From Elusimicrobiota bacterium (lineage in GTDB: Bacteria > Elusimicrobiota > Elusimicrobia > UBA1565 > UBA9628): a DNA stretch of 22,030 nucleotides. Where the stretch lies: contig JAGWMT010000021.1 in NCBI GenBank assembly GCA_028871595.1, positions 1-22,030 of the forward strand, in the 5' to 3' direction. The notes beneath the pieces were generated by a model. That model worked only from the letters and a program-made list of their open reading frames with translations. It was not told the origin of the DNA and made no database searches. The translations under genes were made by a program, and so were the position numbers. Shown one piece after another: positions 15,196 to 21,260 of the stretch; position 1 is the stretch's first letter; every line of letters begins with the position of its first letter.

Positions 15196-16911
15196 CTAAA
15201 GAAGCCGCCCCTGCTCGGGGCCCTTCAACAGCTCCAAATCCTGCGCGGTGTCGATGTCGGCTTGGGACGACGCGTCGTCCAGCGGGATCTTGACCGCCTC
15301 CGACCAATGCCGGCGCACGGCCGCCATCGCCGTGTCGTCGCCGATCAGGTTGCCGATCTCGCCGAACAGCTCGCGGGGGTACGCGGTGGGATGGCCCTTC
15401 TCCGGGCCCTCGGTCCCGGGATAGATGGGAAAGCAGAGACGGCCGGACAGCTCGAATTCCGAAACGACGCGGTCGATCAGCCACGGCTTCACGCGCGGCA
15501 TGTCGCCCAGCAGCGCCACCACGCCGGGAGCGTCGGCGGGCGCCTCGCGCAGGCCCACCTGGAACGAGGACGCCTTTCCCGTGGCCCAGGCCGGGTTGAA
15601 CACCACGCGCAGGCGCGGATCGTCCAGGCCCTCGATGGCCTTCAGGCCCGCCTCGGCCCCCGCGCCCAGGACCACGATCACCGGGTCCAAGCGCGACGCC
15701 AGCGCCGACTCCACCGCGTGCCGCAGGACGGGCCGGCCGTCCACGTCGGCCAGCATCTTGGAGCCGCCGCCGAAGCGCCGGCCGCGGCCGGCGGCCAGCA
15801 CCAGGCCGGGAATCTTCACGCCGCCTTTGCGCGACGCGGGCGAGGAGCCCGACGGGCGCAGGCGCGCGGGGCGACCGCCCTTGCGGCCGAAGCGCACCGC
15901 CAGGATCTCGGCCGCCACCGCGAGCGCGACTTCCTCCGGCGTTTCCGAGCCGATCTCCAATCCCGCCGGAGCGGAGAACACCCCGGAGCGCGGCTCCACG
16001 CCTTTCTCCTTCAATTCGGCCAGCAGTTTGGCGGCGCGGGAGGCGGGCCCCACCAGTCCCACGTAGCGCGCCGGGCTTTGCAGCGCGCCCTTCAGCGCGC
16101 GGCCGTCCGCGGACAGGCTGTGCGTCATCACCACCACGTAGGTGTCCGCGTCGGGGCGGGCCGCGGAGCGCGCGGCGTCCCAAGTCCCCTCCACCAACTG
16201 CCAGCGCGCGCGGTCCCAGTCGGCGCCGCGCAGGCGGCCCGGACGGTGGTCGGAGATGGTCACCACGAAGCCCAGACGGTCCAGCAGGTCGGCCAGGCGG
16301 CGGACGTCCTCGCCGGAGCCCATGAGCAGGGCCTTGCCCATTGGGATCAAAGGAAGCCGGAAAACGCGCCTCACGCCGCCGCGGACCGTCTCCTCGTCCA
16401 GCTCGGGCTGGCCCTCGGCGTAGCAGGCGCGAACCGCGGCGTCCGAAGGCGCGCGCTGGCGCCGCTGCCCCGGCTCCTCGCCGGACAAAACCAGTTCCAC
16501 CACCAGGCCTTCGCCGCGCAGCAAGGTCTCGCGCGCCTGGCGCAAGGTCTCGCGCAGATCGCCGGTGACCGGCTCCAGCCACAGCTCGGCTGTTCCCTCC
16601 AGTCCGCCCGGGCCGAACAGGGCTTCGTCCTCGTCCAGGCGCAGTTCGGCCAGGACGGGCTTCTGCTCCACCATGGCCTTCTCGGCGGCGGCGCGCAGGT
16701 CCTCGGGCAAAGTGCCCAGGGGCCGCGCCCCCTCCGCCCCGGTCGCCGCGTCGTCGCAGAAAAGCGCCAGCGCCCCCGAGCGCTCGTGCGGCGCGCCGTC
16801 GAGGGTCAGCAAGGTGGCCAGCACGCCGCGCACGTTCAGCGGATCCGCGGAGGCCAGGTCTTCCAGGGCGCGCAGGACGTTCAGCGCCTCGTGGGGGCGG
16901 GGAGCTCCCAT
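15196..16911 (-). CDS. XdhC-MocA fusion: molybdenum cofactor maturation protein
   Basis: The product is 571 residues from the ATG at 16911. Residues 1 to about 140 resemble an XdhC/CoxI N-terminal domain, followed by the XdhC Rossmann domain (ALLMGSGEDVRRLADLLDRLGF, then THSLSADGRAL, YVGLVGPASRAAKLL and APAGLEIGSETPEEVALAVAAEI). From about residue 367 a MocA/MobA-like nucleotidyltransferase begins: LVLAAGRGRRFGGGSK, NPAWATGKASS, LLGDMPRVKPWLID, and GHPTAYPRELFGEI with GNLIGDD. MocA adds CMP to the molybdenum cofactor and XdhC delivers the matured cofactor to xanthine-dehydrogenase-type enzymes. The XdhC half lacks the usual GGCxE and CGG cysteines (FGPGG where CGG is expected). No molybdoenzyme gene is in the window. 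A TTG at 16926 could extend the protein by 5 residues but overlaps a TATGAT promoter-like hexamer, so I prefer the ATG. Confidence 0.85.
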   Translation of the reverse strand: MGAPRPHEALNVLRALEDLASADPLNVRGVLATLLTLDGAPHERSGALALFCDDAATGAEGARPLGTLPEDLRAAAEKAMVEQKPVLAELRLDEDEALFGPGGLEGTAELWLEPVTGDLRETLRQARETLLRGEGLVVELVLSGEEPGQRRQRAPSDAAVRACYAEGQPELDEETVRGGVRRVFRLPLIPMGKALLMGSGEDVRRLADLLDRLGFVVTISDHRPGRLRGADWDRARWQLVEGTWDAARSAARPDADTYVVVMTHSLSADGRALKGALQSPARYVGLVGPASRAAKLLAELKEKGVEPRSGVFSAPAGLEIGSETPEEVALAVAAEILAVRFGRKGGRPARLRPSGSSPASRKGGVKIPGLVLAAGRGRRFGGGSKMLADVDGRPVLRHAVESALASRLDPVIVVLGAGAEAGLKAIEGLDDPRLRVVFNPAWATGKASSFQVGLREAPADAPGVVALLGDMPRVKPWLIDRVVSEFELSGRLCFPIYPGTEGPEKGHPTAYPRELFGEIGNLIGDDTAMAAVRRHWSEAVKIPLDDASSQADIDTAQDLELLKGPEQGRLL

Positions 16912-16925
16912 AACGATGGGATTCA

Positions 16926-16931
16926 ATCATA
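16926..16931 (-). promoter_or_regulatory. possible -10 element of the XdhC-MocA gene
   Basis: The minus-strand TATGAT lies 14 nt before the ATG at 16911, which would give a leader of about 7 nt without a Shine-Dalgarno. It supports that ATG over the upstream TTG. Confidence 0.4.
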
Positions 16932-16950
16932 TTCCCGGGGGGCCTGAGCC

Positions 16951-16979
16951 TTGAAAAGGCAACATATGACCGCTACAAT
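16951..16979 (+). promoter_or_regulatory. sigma70-type promoter (TTGAAA-17-TACAAT) with a leaderless start
   Basis: The -35 TTGAAA (16951-16956) and the -10 TACAAT (16974-16979) are separated by exactly 17 bp. The GTG start codon at 16986 follows after CCCCGC, 6 nt. It is the clearest leaderless promoter in the window, because both boxes match and the predicted +1 is the G of GTG. Confidence 0.7.
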
Positions 16980-16985
16980 CCCCGC

Positions 16986-17846
16986 GTGAGCCTGGACGAC
17001 AGCGCCCTGCGCAGTCTCGTGGATCTCCTCGATGACGAGGACCCGCGCAGCCTGGAGCTGGTGCGCCGCCGGCTACTCGACGTCGGCGCGCCCGCCATCC
17101 CGTTCCTGGAGGCCGCCCGCGCCGTCTCCGAGCCCGAACTGGCGGCCCGCTTCGACGATATGGCCGAGGAACTGCGCTTCCACGATCTGAAGCGCGACTT
17201 CCTGTCGCTGGCCGCCGAACGCGTTCCCGACCTGGAGACGGGCGCCTTTCTGTTGTCCCGCTTCGTCCGCCCCGGCGCCGACCGCGCCGTGTACGGCCGC
17301 TGGCTGGACCGCGTGGCGGCCGACGTGGAGGATGAGATCCCCTACGAGGCCACGGTCACCGAGTCCGCCCGGCGCCTGTCCGCGCACCTGTTCCAATCCC
17401 TGGGCTTCGCCGGCAACGAGTCGAACTACTACGACCCCGACAACTCGGCGCTGACCCGCGTGATCGACACCCGCCGCGGCATCCCGGTCTCCCTTTCCGT
17501 GCTCTACCTGCTGGCCGCCAAGCGCCTGAAGCTGCCGCTGTACGGCGTCGGCACGCCCGGACACTTCCTCCTGGGCTTTCGCGAGGAAGGCGAGCCGCGC
17601 TATCTGGACGCCTTCCGTCAAGGCAAATTGATGGACGCCCCCGAGGTCAAGCGCATGCTGGTCCGCAACGGCTACGAGTTCCGCGAGGAATACCTCAAGC
17701 CCTGCGGGCCGCGGGAGATCCTGGCGCGCATGATGCGAAACCTGCTCTCGATCTACCAGAAGACCGGCGCCGTCGAGCGCGCCGAGCGCCTGTCCGCGCT
17801 CGTGGAGATCGCGCTGACCGGGCGCGAGGCGGGCGGCGAGTCGTGA
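16986..17846 (+). CDS. SirB1-family transglutaminase-like protein
   Basis: The product is 286 residues and carries the Transglut_core2 / SirB1 signature at about residues 145-200: NESNYYDPDNS, RRGIPVSLSVLYLLAAKRL and LYGVGTPGHFLLGF. The N-terminal 90 residues are helical, beginning LDDSALRSLVDLLDDEDPRSLE, with a HEAT-like look. The C-terminus ends in helices resembling a TPR hairpin (ARMMRNLLSIYQKTGAVERAERLSALVE). The biochemical role of the family is not established; members are widespread cytoplasmic proteins of about this length. GTG is the chosen start because a well-formed promoter ends 6 nt before it. The stop overlaps the GTG of the next gene by 4 bp (GTGA), indicating translational coupling in a three-gene operon. 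Confidence 0.85.
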   Translation: MSLDDSALRSLVDLLDDEDPRSLELVRRRLLDVGAPAIPFLEAARAVSEPELAARFDDMAEELRFHDLKRDFLSLAAERVPDLETGAFLLSRFVRPGADRAVYGRWLDRVAADVEDEIPYEATVTESARRLSAHLFQSLGFAGNESNYYDPDNSALTRVIDTRRGIPVSLSVLYLLAAKRLKLPLYGVGTPGHFLLGFREEGEPRYLDAFRQGKLMDAPEVKRMLVRNGYEFREEYLKPCGPREILARMMRNLLSIYQKTGAVERAERLSALVEIALTGREAGGES

Positions 17847-18886
17847 GAACCCTCCTCCTCGCCCTGTGCCTCGCCTCGCCGGCCGCCGCCATGCGTCCGA
17901 TCACGCCCCCGGGCCCGGAGTTTCCCGCCGGCGCGGCCTGGGTCAACGCCAAACCCCTCTCCCTGTCCATGTTCCGCGACCGCAAGGTCGTGCTCGTCGT
18001 GTTCCTGAACCCGACGGGGCTTCATTCCATCCGCCTGCTGCCCACCTTGGAAGCCTGGTTCGACCGCTACGCGCTGCGTCAGTTGATGGTCATCGGCGTC
18101 ATCTCGCCCGACCTGGAGGTCCAGAAGGACGCGGTCTGGGGCCGCGCCCAGATCAAGCGCATGGGGATCGATTTCCCGGTGATTTTGGATAACGACCGGA
18201 AGCTTTGGAAGGCGTACGCGAACGACGGCTGGCCCACCTTGTACCTCCTCGACCGCAAGGGCAACATCTGCTTCGACCATCTGGGCGAGGGCAGCTACGC
18301 CGAGTTCGAGGGCGAGATCCGCGACGCCCTCTACGATCTGACCACCGACCCCCTTCCGCCCCCGGTGAACGCGCCCGAGCCGCAGCGAATCAACTGCGGC
18401 CACGCCACCCCGGACATCGACATGGGCGCGCGCAACCGGTCGCGCATCCTCAAGGTGGAGACGGATCCCGCCAAGAAGCTGCTGCTCGTCTCTTCGCGCG
18501 AGGGCGAACTCTCCCTGCTGGGCAAGTGGGACACCGAACCGGACGGAATGCGCCTGGCCCAAGCCAACGACGACAGCGGCGCGTTCGTTCGCATCATCTA
18601 CGCCGCGCCGCAGGTGACCGCGGTGCTGGCGCCCGCGGCCGGCAAGAAGACGAAGTTCTACATCAAGCGCGACGAGCAATGGCTGTATGAGGGTGTCGCC
18701 GGCCGAGACATCCGCTACGACGAGGACGGCCGCAGCTTCGTCCTGGCCGACGACGAGCGCCTTTACGACCTGGCCCGCGACTCCAGCGACAAGCCCCACG
18801 AGCTGGACGTGATCCCGGCGACGCGGGGCGGCGGCATCTACGGGTTCTCGTTCGCCGACGCGTGCACCGTGACCCAGCTTCCATGA
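17843..18886 (+). CDS. exported thioredoxin-fold (DipZ/TlpA-like) protein without the CxxC
   Basis: The product is 347 residues with an N-terminal signal peptide (MRTLLLALCLASPAAA). The first half is a thioredoxin-like domain: VVLVVFLNPT, LPTLEAWFDRYALRQLMVIGV, GIDFPVILDNDRKLWKAYANDGWPT with the cis-Pro, and LYLLDRKGNICFDHLGEG. The second half (about residues 170-347), with IDMGARNRSRI, resembles the C-terminal carbohydrate-binding-like domain of DipZ-type proteins. At the active site, DipZ-like proteins read TCxNCxRxLPYLEAW. Here the same position is PTGLHSIRLLPTLEAW, so both cysteines are replaced (GLHS, residues 59-62). A classical disulfide-exchange role is therefore unlikely; a binding or structural role is inferred. 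The GTG start overlaps the SirB1 stop and the TGA stop overlaps the ATG of the epimerase. Confidence 0.78.
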   Translation: MRTLLLALCLASPAAAMRPITPPGPEFPAGAAWVNAKPLSLSMFRDRKVVLVVFLNPTGLHSIRLLPTLEAWFDRYALRQLMVIGVISPDLEVQKDAVWGRAQIKRMGIDFPVILDNDRKLWKAYANDGWPTLYLLDRKGNICFDHLGEGSYAEFEGEIRDALYDLTTDPLPPPVNAPEPQRINCGHATPDIDMGARNRSRILKVETDPAKKLLLVSSREGELSLLGKWDTEPDGMRLAQANDDSGAFVRIIYAAPQVTAVLAPAAGKKTKFYIKRDEQWLYEGVAGRDIRYDEDGRSFVLADDERLYDLARDSSDKPHELDVIPATRGGGIYGFSFADACTVTQLP

Positions 18887-19974
18887 GCCGCGCCGATGGC
18901 GGCGAGATCACGGACATCGCCGCCCGCCCTTTCCTGGCCGAGTTGGCCGAGTCCTTCGAGATCGCCGGCGGAACCGCGGACGAGCACGCCGGAGTCTTCG
19001 TCCGCGTGACCCTGCGGGACGGAACCGTCGGCCATGGCGAGGGCTCTCCCTTGGAAGCCTTCAACGGGGAGACCGCCGCGGGCACGCTCCGGGCCGTGCG
19101 CCGCGCCGGACGGGCCTGGCTGGGTCGCGACGGCTCCGCCTGGCGCCCGCGCCTGGTCGAACTGGAGGAGGCCCTGCCGAAAGGCGCCGGCGCCGCGCGC
19201 GCCGCCCTGGGCATGGCGCTGCTCGACGCCTGGACGAAGCGCGCCGGCTTGCCGCTGCGCGCGCTTTTCGGCGGCGCCTCGACGAAAGTGACCAGCGACA
19301 TCACCGTCACCATCCTCCCCCCCGCCGCCGCCGCCGCGGCCGCCCGCCGCATCCGCGCGTTCGGCGTGCGCACGGTCAAGATCAAGGTCGGCCGGGATCC
19401 GGTGTCCGACGCGGCGCGCGTGGCCGCGGTCGCGGGCGTGGACCCGCGCTTTACCTTGATGCTGGACGCCAACCAGGGCTACGGGCCGCGCGAATCGCTG
19501 GAGCTGCTCCGCTTATTGAGGAAGCGGGGCGTGCGGATCTCGCTGTTCGAACAACCCGCCGCCGCCGCCGATTGGGGCGGGCTGGCGCGCGTCGCCCGGG
19601 ACGGACGCGTCGCCGTCGCCGCCGACGAGTCGGTGAGCGGAAGGTCGGACGCTTTGGGCCTGGCCCGGAGCAAGTCGGTCTCGGTCCTCAACCTCAAGCT
19701 GATGAAGATGGGCTTGCTGGAGGCGTGGGACTGCGCCCTGATCGCCCGCGCCGCGGGCCTGGGGCTGATGATCGGCGGCATGATCGAAACCTCCCTGGCG
19801 ATGGCCTGCGCCGCCCACTTCGCCGCCGGCATCGGCGGTTTCGGGGTCGTGGACCTGGACACGCCGCTGTGGCTCAAGCGCGATCCGACGCGGGGCCTGC
19901 GCATCGCCCGGGGCGGGGTGTACGACCTCTCCGCCGTGCGCCGCGGCATCGGCGTGACACCGACCGGTCGCTAA
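18883..19974 (+). CDS. enolase-superfamily dipeptide epimerase (L-Ala-D/L-Glu epimerase-like)
   Basis: The product is 363 residues. Members of this family interconvert epimers of dipeptides, typically L-Ala-D-Glu from murein. The acid/base and metal residues are in place: K166-I-K168, D195 (DANQGY), E223 (FEQP), D248 (ADES) and K272 (NLKLMKMG). The dipeptide-binding D-x-D motif is at D324 and D326 (DLDTPLWL), preceded by IGGMIETSLAMACAAHFAAG, both typical of dipeptide epimerases rather than of muconate or o-succinylbenzoate enzymes. The ATG start overlaps the previous stop (ATGA). An in-frame GTG at 18862 would lie inside the upstream gene and is not preferred. It is the last gene of the operon. 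Exact dipeptide specificity cannot be read from the sequence, and no murein-peptide transporter or peptidase is adjacent. Confidence 0.88.
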   Translation: MSRADGGEITDIAARPFLAELAESFEIAGGTADEHAGVFVRVTLRDGTVGHGEGSPLEAFNGETAAGTLRAVRRAGRAWLGRDGSAWRPRLVELEEALPKGAGAARAALGMALLDAWTKRAGLPLRALFGGASTKVTSDITVTILPPAAAAAAARRIRAFGVRTVKIKVGRDPVSDAARVAAVAGVDPRFTLMLDANQGYGPRESLELLRLLRKRGVRISLFEQPAAAADWGGLARVARDGRVAVAADESVSGRSDALGLARSKSVSVLNLKLMKMGLLEAWDCALIARAAGLGLMIGGMIETSLAMACAAHFAAGIGGFGVVDLDTPLWLKRDPTRGLRIARGGVYDLSAVRRGIGVTPTGR

Positions 19975-19982
19975 AAAAAGAC

Positions 19983-20011
19983 TTGACTCTGCCTCGGGCG
20001 CGTGTTATTCT
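19983..20011 (+). promoter_or_regulatory. sigma70-type promoter of the TetR gene (TTGACT-17-TATTCT)
   Basis: TTGACT (19983-19988) and TATTCT (20006-20011) are separated by 17 bp. The predicted start of transcription is near 20018, giving a leader of about 20 nt before the ATG at 20038. Unlike its neighbours, this gene is therefore predicted to have a short leader. Confidence 0.6.
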
Positions 20012-20014
20012 TTA

Positions 20015-20024
20015 ACCGGACGGT
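20015..20024. promoter_or_regulatory. putative TetR autoregulatory operator
   Basis: ACCGGACGGT has inverted arms ACCG/CGGT around GA and lies on the predicted transcription start, followed by GTCAGTC-like sequence. Such GACNGTC-type elements are common operators of TetR regulators, so autorepression is likely but inferred. Confidence 0.4.
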
Positions 20025-20037
20025 CAGTCAATCAATT

Positions 20038-20679
20038 ATGGGACGAAAGCCAGACACCGCGGTCCGCGAGCGCATCCTCCAACAGGCGGAGCACATCATC
20101 CACCTGAAAGGGTACGGGGCGGCCTGCATGGAAGAGATCGCCAAGGCCAGCGGAATGACCAAGGCGAACCTGTTCCACCATTACGGTTCGAAGTCCCAGT
20201 TGGCGTTGGCCGTACTGGACTACAAGATCAACGAGTTCCGGACGCGCGTGGAGCCGCTGTGCGGTCACGCCGCCCCGGAACAGGCCGTCGAGGCCATGTT
20301 CGACGAGGGTTCCAAGTTCTTTCAAGGCATCGGCTGCAAGGCGGGCTGCTTCGTGGGCAACATCGCCTTGGAGATGAGCGACAAGGACGAGGCCTTCCGC
20401 GAACGGGTCGGCGGCTTTTTCGCCGAATGGGCGGGCAGCATCGCGAAGTGCCTGGAGCGGCTCAAGAAGTCCGGTTATTTCCGGCCGACGCTGGACTCGA
20501 GGGCCGCCGCCGAGTCCATCGTCGCGATGTATGAGGGAGCGATCATGCTCACGCGCTCCCAGCGGGACGCCAAGATTTTCAAGCGGGTCGGCGGCATCGC
20601 CCGCTCGGTTCTGGAGCAGCATAAAGCCGGAAATAGGAGGGATAATACCATGGGTCCGAAGACTCCCTGCGGGTGCTAA
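20038..20679 (+). CDS. cysteine-rich TetR/AcrR-family transcriptional regulator
   Basis: The product is 213 residues. The N-terminal helix-turn-helix is typical: ILQQAEHIIHLKGYGAACMEEIAKASGM, then TKANLFHHYGSKSQLALAVL (about residues 13-60). The ligand-binding half contains GCFVGNIALEMSDKDEAFRERV, similar to the C-terminal domain of NemR/AcuR-type regulators. It has seven cysteines (30, 75, 100, 104, 138, 211, 213), many for this window. They include CKAGC at 100-104 and a terminal CGC, so thiol, electrophile or metal sensing is plausible. The ATG at 20038 is preferred over a GTG at 20002, which would lie upstream of the predicted transcription start. The gene ends at a strong terminator and is followed by a periplasmic thiol operon. 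Regulation of that operon is a guess from proximity. Confidence 0.9.
   Translation: MGRKPDTAVRERILQQAEHIIHLKGYGAACMEEIAKASGMTKANLFHHYGSKSQLALAVLDYKINEFRTRVEPLCGHAAPEQAVEAMFDEGSKFFQGIGCKAGCFVGNIALEMSDKDEAFRERVGGFFAEWAGSIAKCLERLKKSGYFRPTLDSRAAAESIVAMYEGAIMLTRSQRDAKIFKRVGGIARSVLEQHKAGNRRDNTMGPKTPCGC
20635..20640 (+). promoter_or_regulatory. strong Shine-Dalgarno near the 3' end of the TetR gene
   Basis: A perfect AGGAGG lies 9 nt before an in-frame ATG at 20650. It is the best ribosome-binding site in the window, yet it lies inside the last codons of the TetR reading frame. Confidence 0.45.
20650..20679 (+). CDS. possible nested 9-residue peptide MGPKTPCGC
   Basis: An ATG with AGGAGG 9 nt upstream opens a 9-codon frame, MGPKTPCGC, in the same frame as and sharing the stop of the TetR gene. 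It is directly followed by a terminator. The peptide could be made separately from the TetR mRNA, or the sequence may simply be the C-terminal tail of the regulator, whose core ends near residue 195. I know of no family for it. It is listed because the ribosome-binding site is unusually strong for this genome. Confidence 0.2.
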   Translation: MGPKTPCGC

Positions 20680-20689
20680 GCCCGTTCAT

Positions 20690-20740
20690 CCGCCGCCTTC
20701 CGGCCGGCAACGGCCGGGAGGCGGCGGTTCTTTTCCTTTT
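20690..20740 (+). terminator. strong intrinsic terminator after the TetR gene
   Basis: Arms 20690-20706 and 20711-20727 form a 17-bp stem with one G-U pair, closed by a GCAA (GNRA) tetraloop and followed by the T-rich tail TTCTTTTCCTTTT. It isolates the TetR transcript from the TlpA/DsbA operon. Confidence 0.9.
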
Positions 20741-20741
20741 G

Positions 20742-20747
20742 TAAGAT
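20742..20747 (+). promoter_or_regulatory. -10 element giving a leaderless start for the TlpA-like gene
   Basis: TAAGAT begins two bases after the terminator T-tract and is followed by CAATTC (6 nt) and the ATG at 20754. A -35 would fall inside the terminator stem and is not recognisable. Confidence 0.45.
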
Positions 20748-20753
20748 CAATTC

Positions 20754-21260
20754 ATGCCACCCCTTCCTCGATCACGCCTTCTCGTCCTCGCCGCTTTGGC
20801 GGCCGTTTTGCTCTCGGCCTGCCGCGGGGGAGATTCCACCGGCTTCGCGTCGGATTTCGCGCTGACCTCCCCCGACGGCCGGACGGTCACCCTCTCCGGG
20901 CAGAAAGGGCATGTCGTGCTCCTCAATTTCTGGGCCACCTGGTGCGATTCCTGCAAGGACGAGATTCCCGCGCTCCAGGAGCTTCAGAGCTCCGGCCTGG
21001 GGCCCAAGTTCGAGCTTCTGGCCGTCAGCGTGGACGACGATCCGGCCAAGGCGGTCCCCCCCTTCGTCGCCAAGCACGGCCTGAAGTACCCGATTCTTTA
21101 CGCGAATCGCAAGACCATGGACGATTACGCGGTGCGGATGCTGCCGACCACCTTCCTGATCGGCGCGGACGGGAGCATCGTCCGCAGATACGTGGGTCCG
21201 CTGGACGCGCGCGCCGTGGAAAATGATATTCTCAGCCTTCTCAACAGGAGACCCTCATGA
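20754..21260 (+). CDS. TlpA-family thiol-disulfide oxidoreductase lipoprotein
   Basis: The product is 168 residues. A hydrophobic N-terminus ends in a lipobox LSAC with the lipidated Cys at 23, so the protein should be anchored to a membrane facing the periplasm. The thioredoxin domain carries NFWATWCDSCKDEIPALQEL with the redox pair C64-x2-C67, and a cis-Pro in MLPTTFLIG near residue 128. Such proteins reduce or shuttle disulfides, often in cytochrome c maturation or general envelope thiol control. No cytochrome genes lie nearby, so the substrate is unknown. It is co-transcribed with a DsbA-family protein through an ATGA overlap, so the pair probably works on the same envelope substrates. 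The start codon is supported by a -10-like hexamer 6 nt upstream. Confidence 0.9.
   Translation: MPPLPRSRLLVLAALAAVLLSACRGGDSTGFASDFALTSPDGRTVTLSGQKGHVVLLNFWATWCDSCKDEIPALQELQSSGLGPKFELLAVSVDDDPAKAVPPFVAKHGLKYPILYANRKTMDDYAVRMLPTTFLIGADGSIVRRYVGPLDARAVENDILSLLNRRPS
21245..21250 (+). promoter_or_regulatory. Shine-Dalgarno of the DsbA-family gene
   Basis: CAGGAG lies 6 nt before the ATG at 21257, inside the end of the TlpA-like gene. It fits an internal operon gene that cannot be leaderless. Confidence 0.6.

Noticed and set aside
14998..16947. 649-codon plus-strand frame over the XdhC-MocA gene
   Set aside because: It is a shadow. The minus strand shows ordered XdhC and MocA motifs, while this translation is rich in Arg, Gln and His without any pattern.
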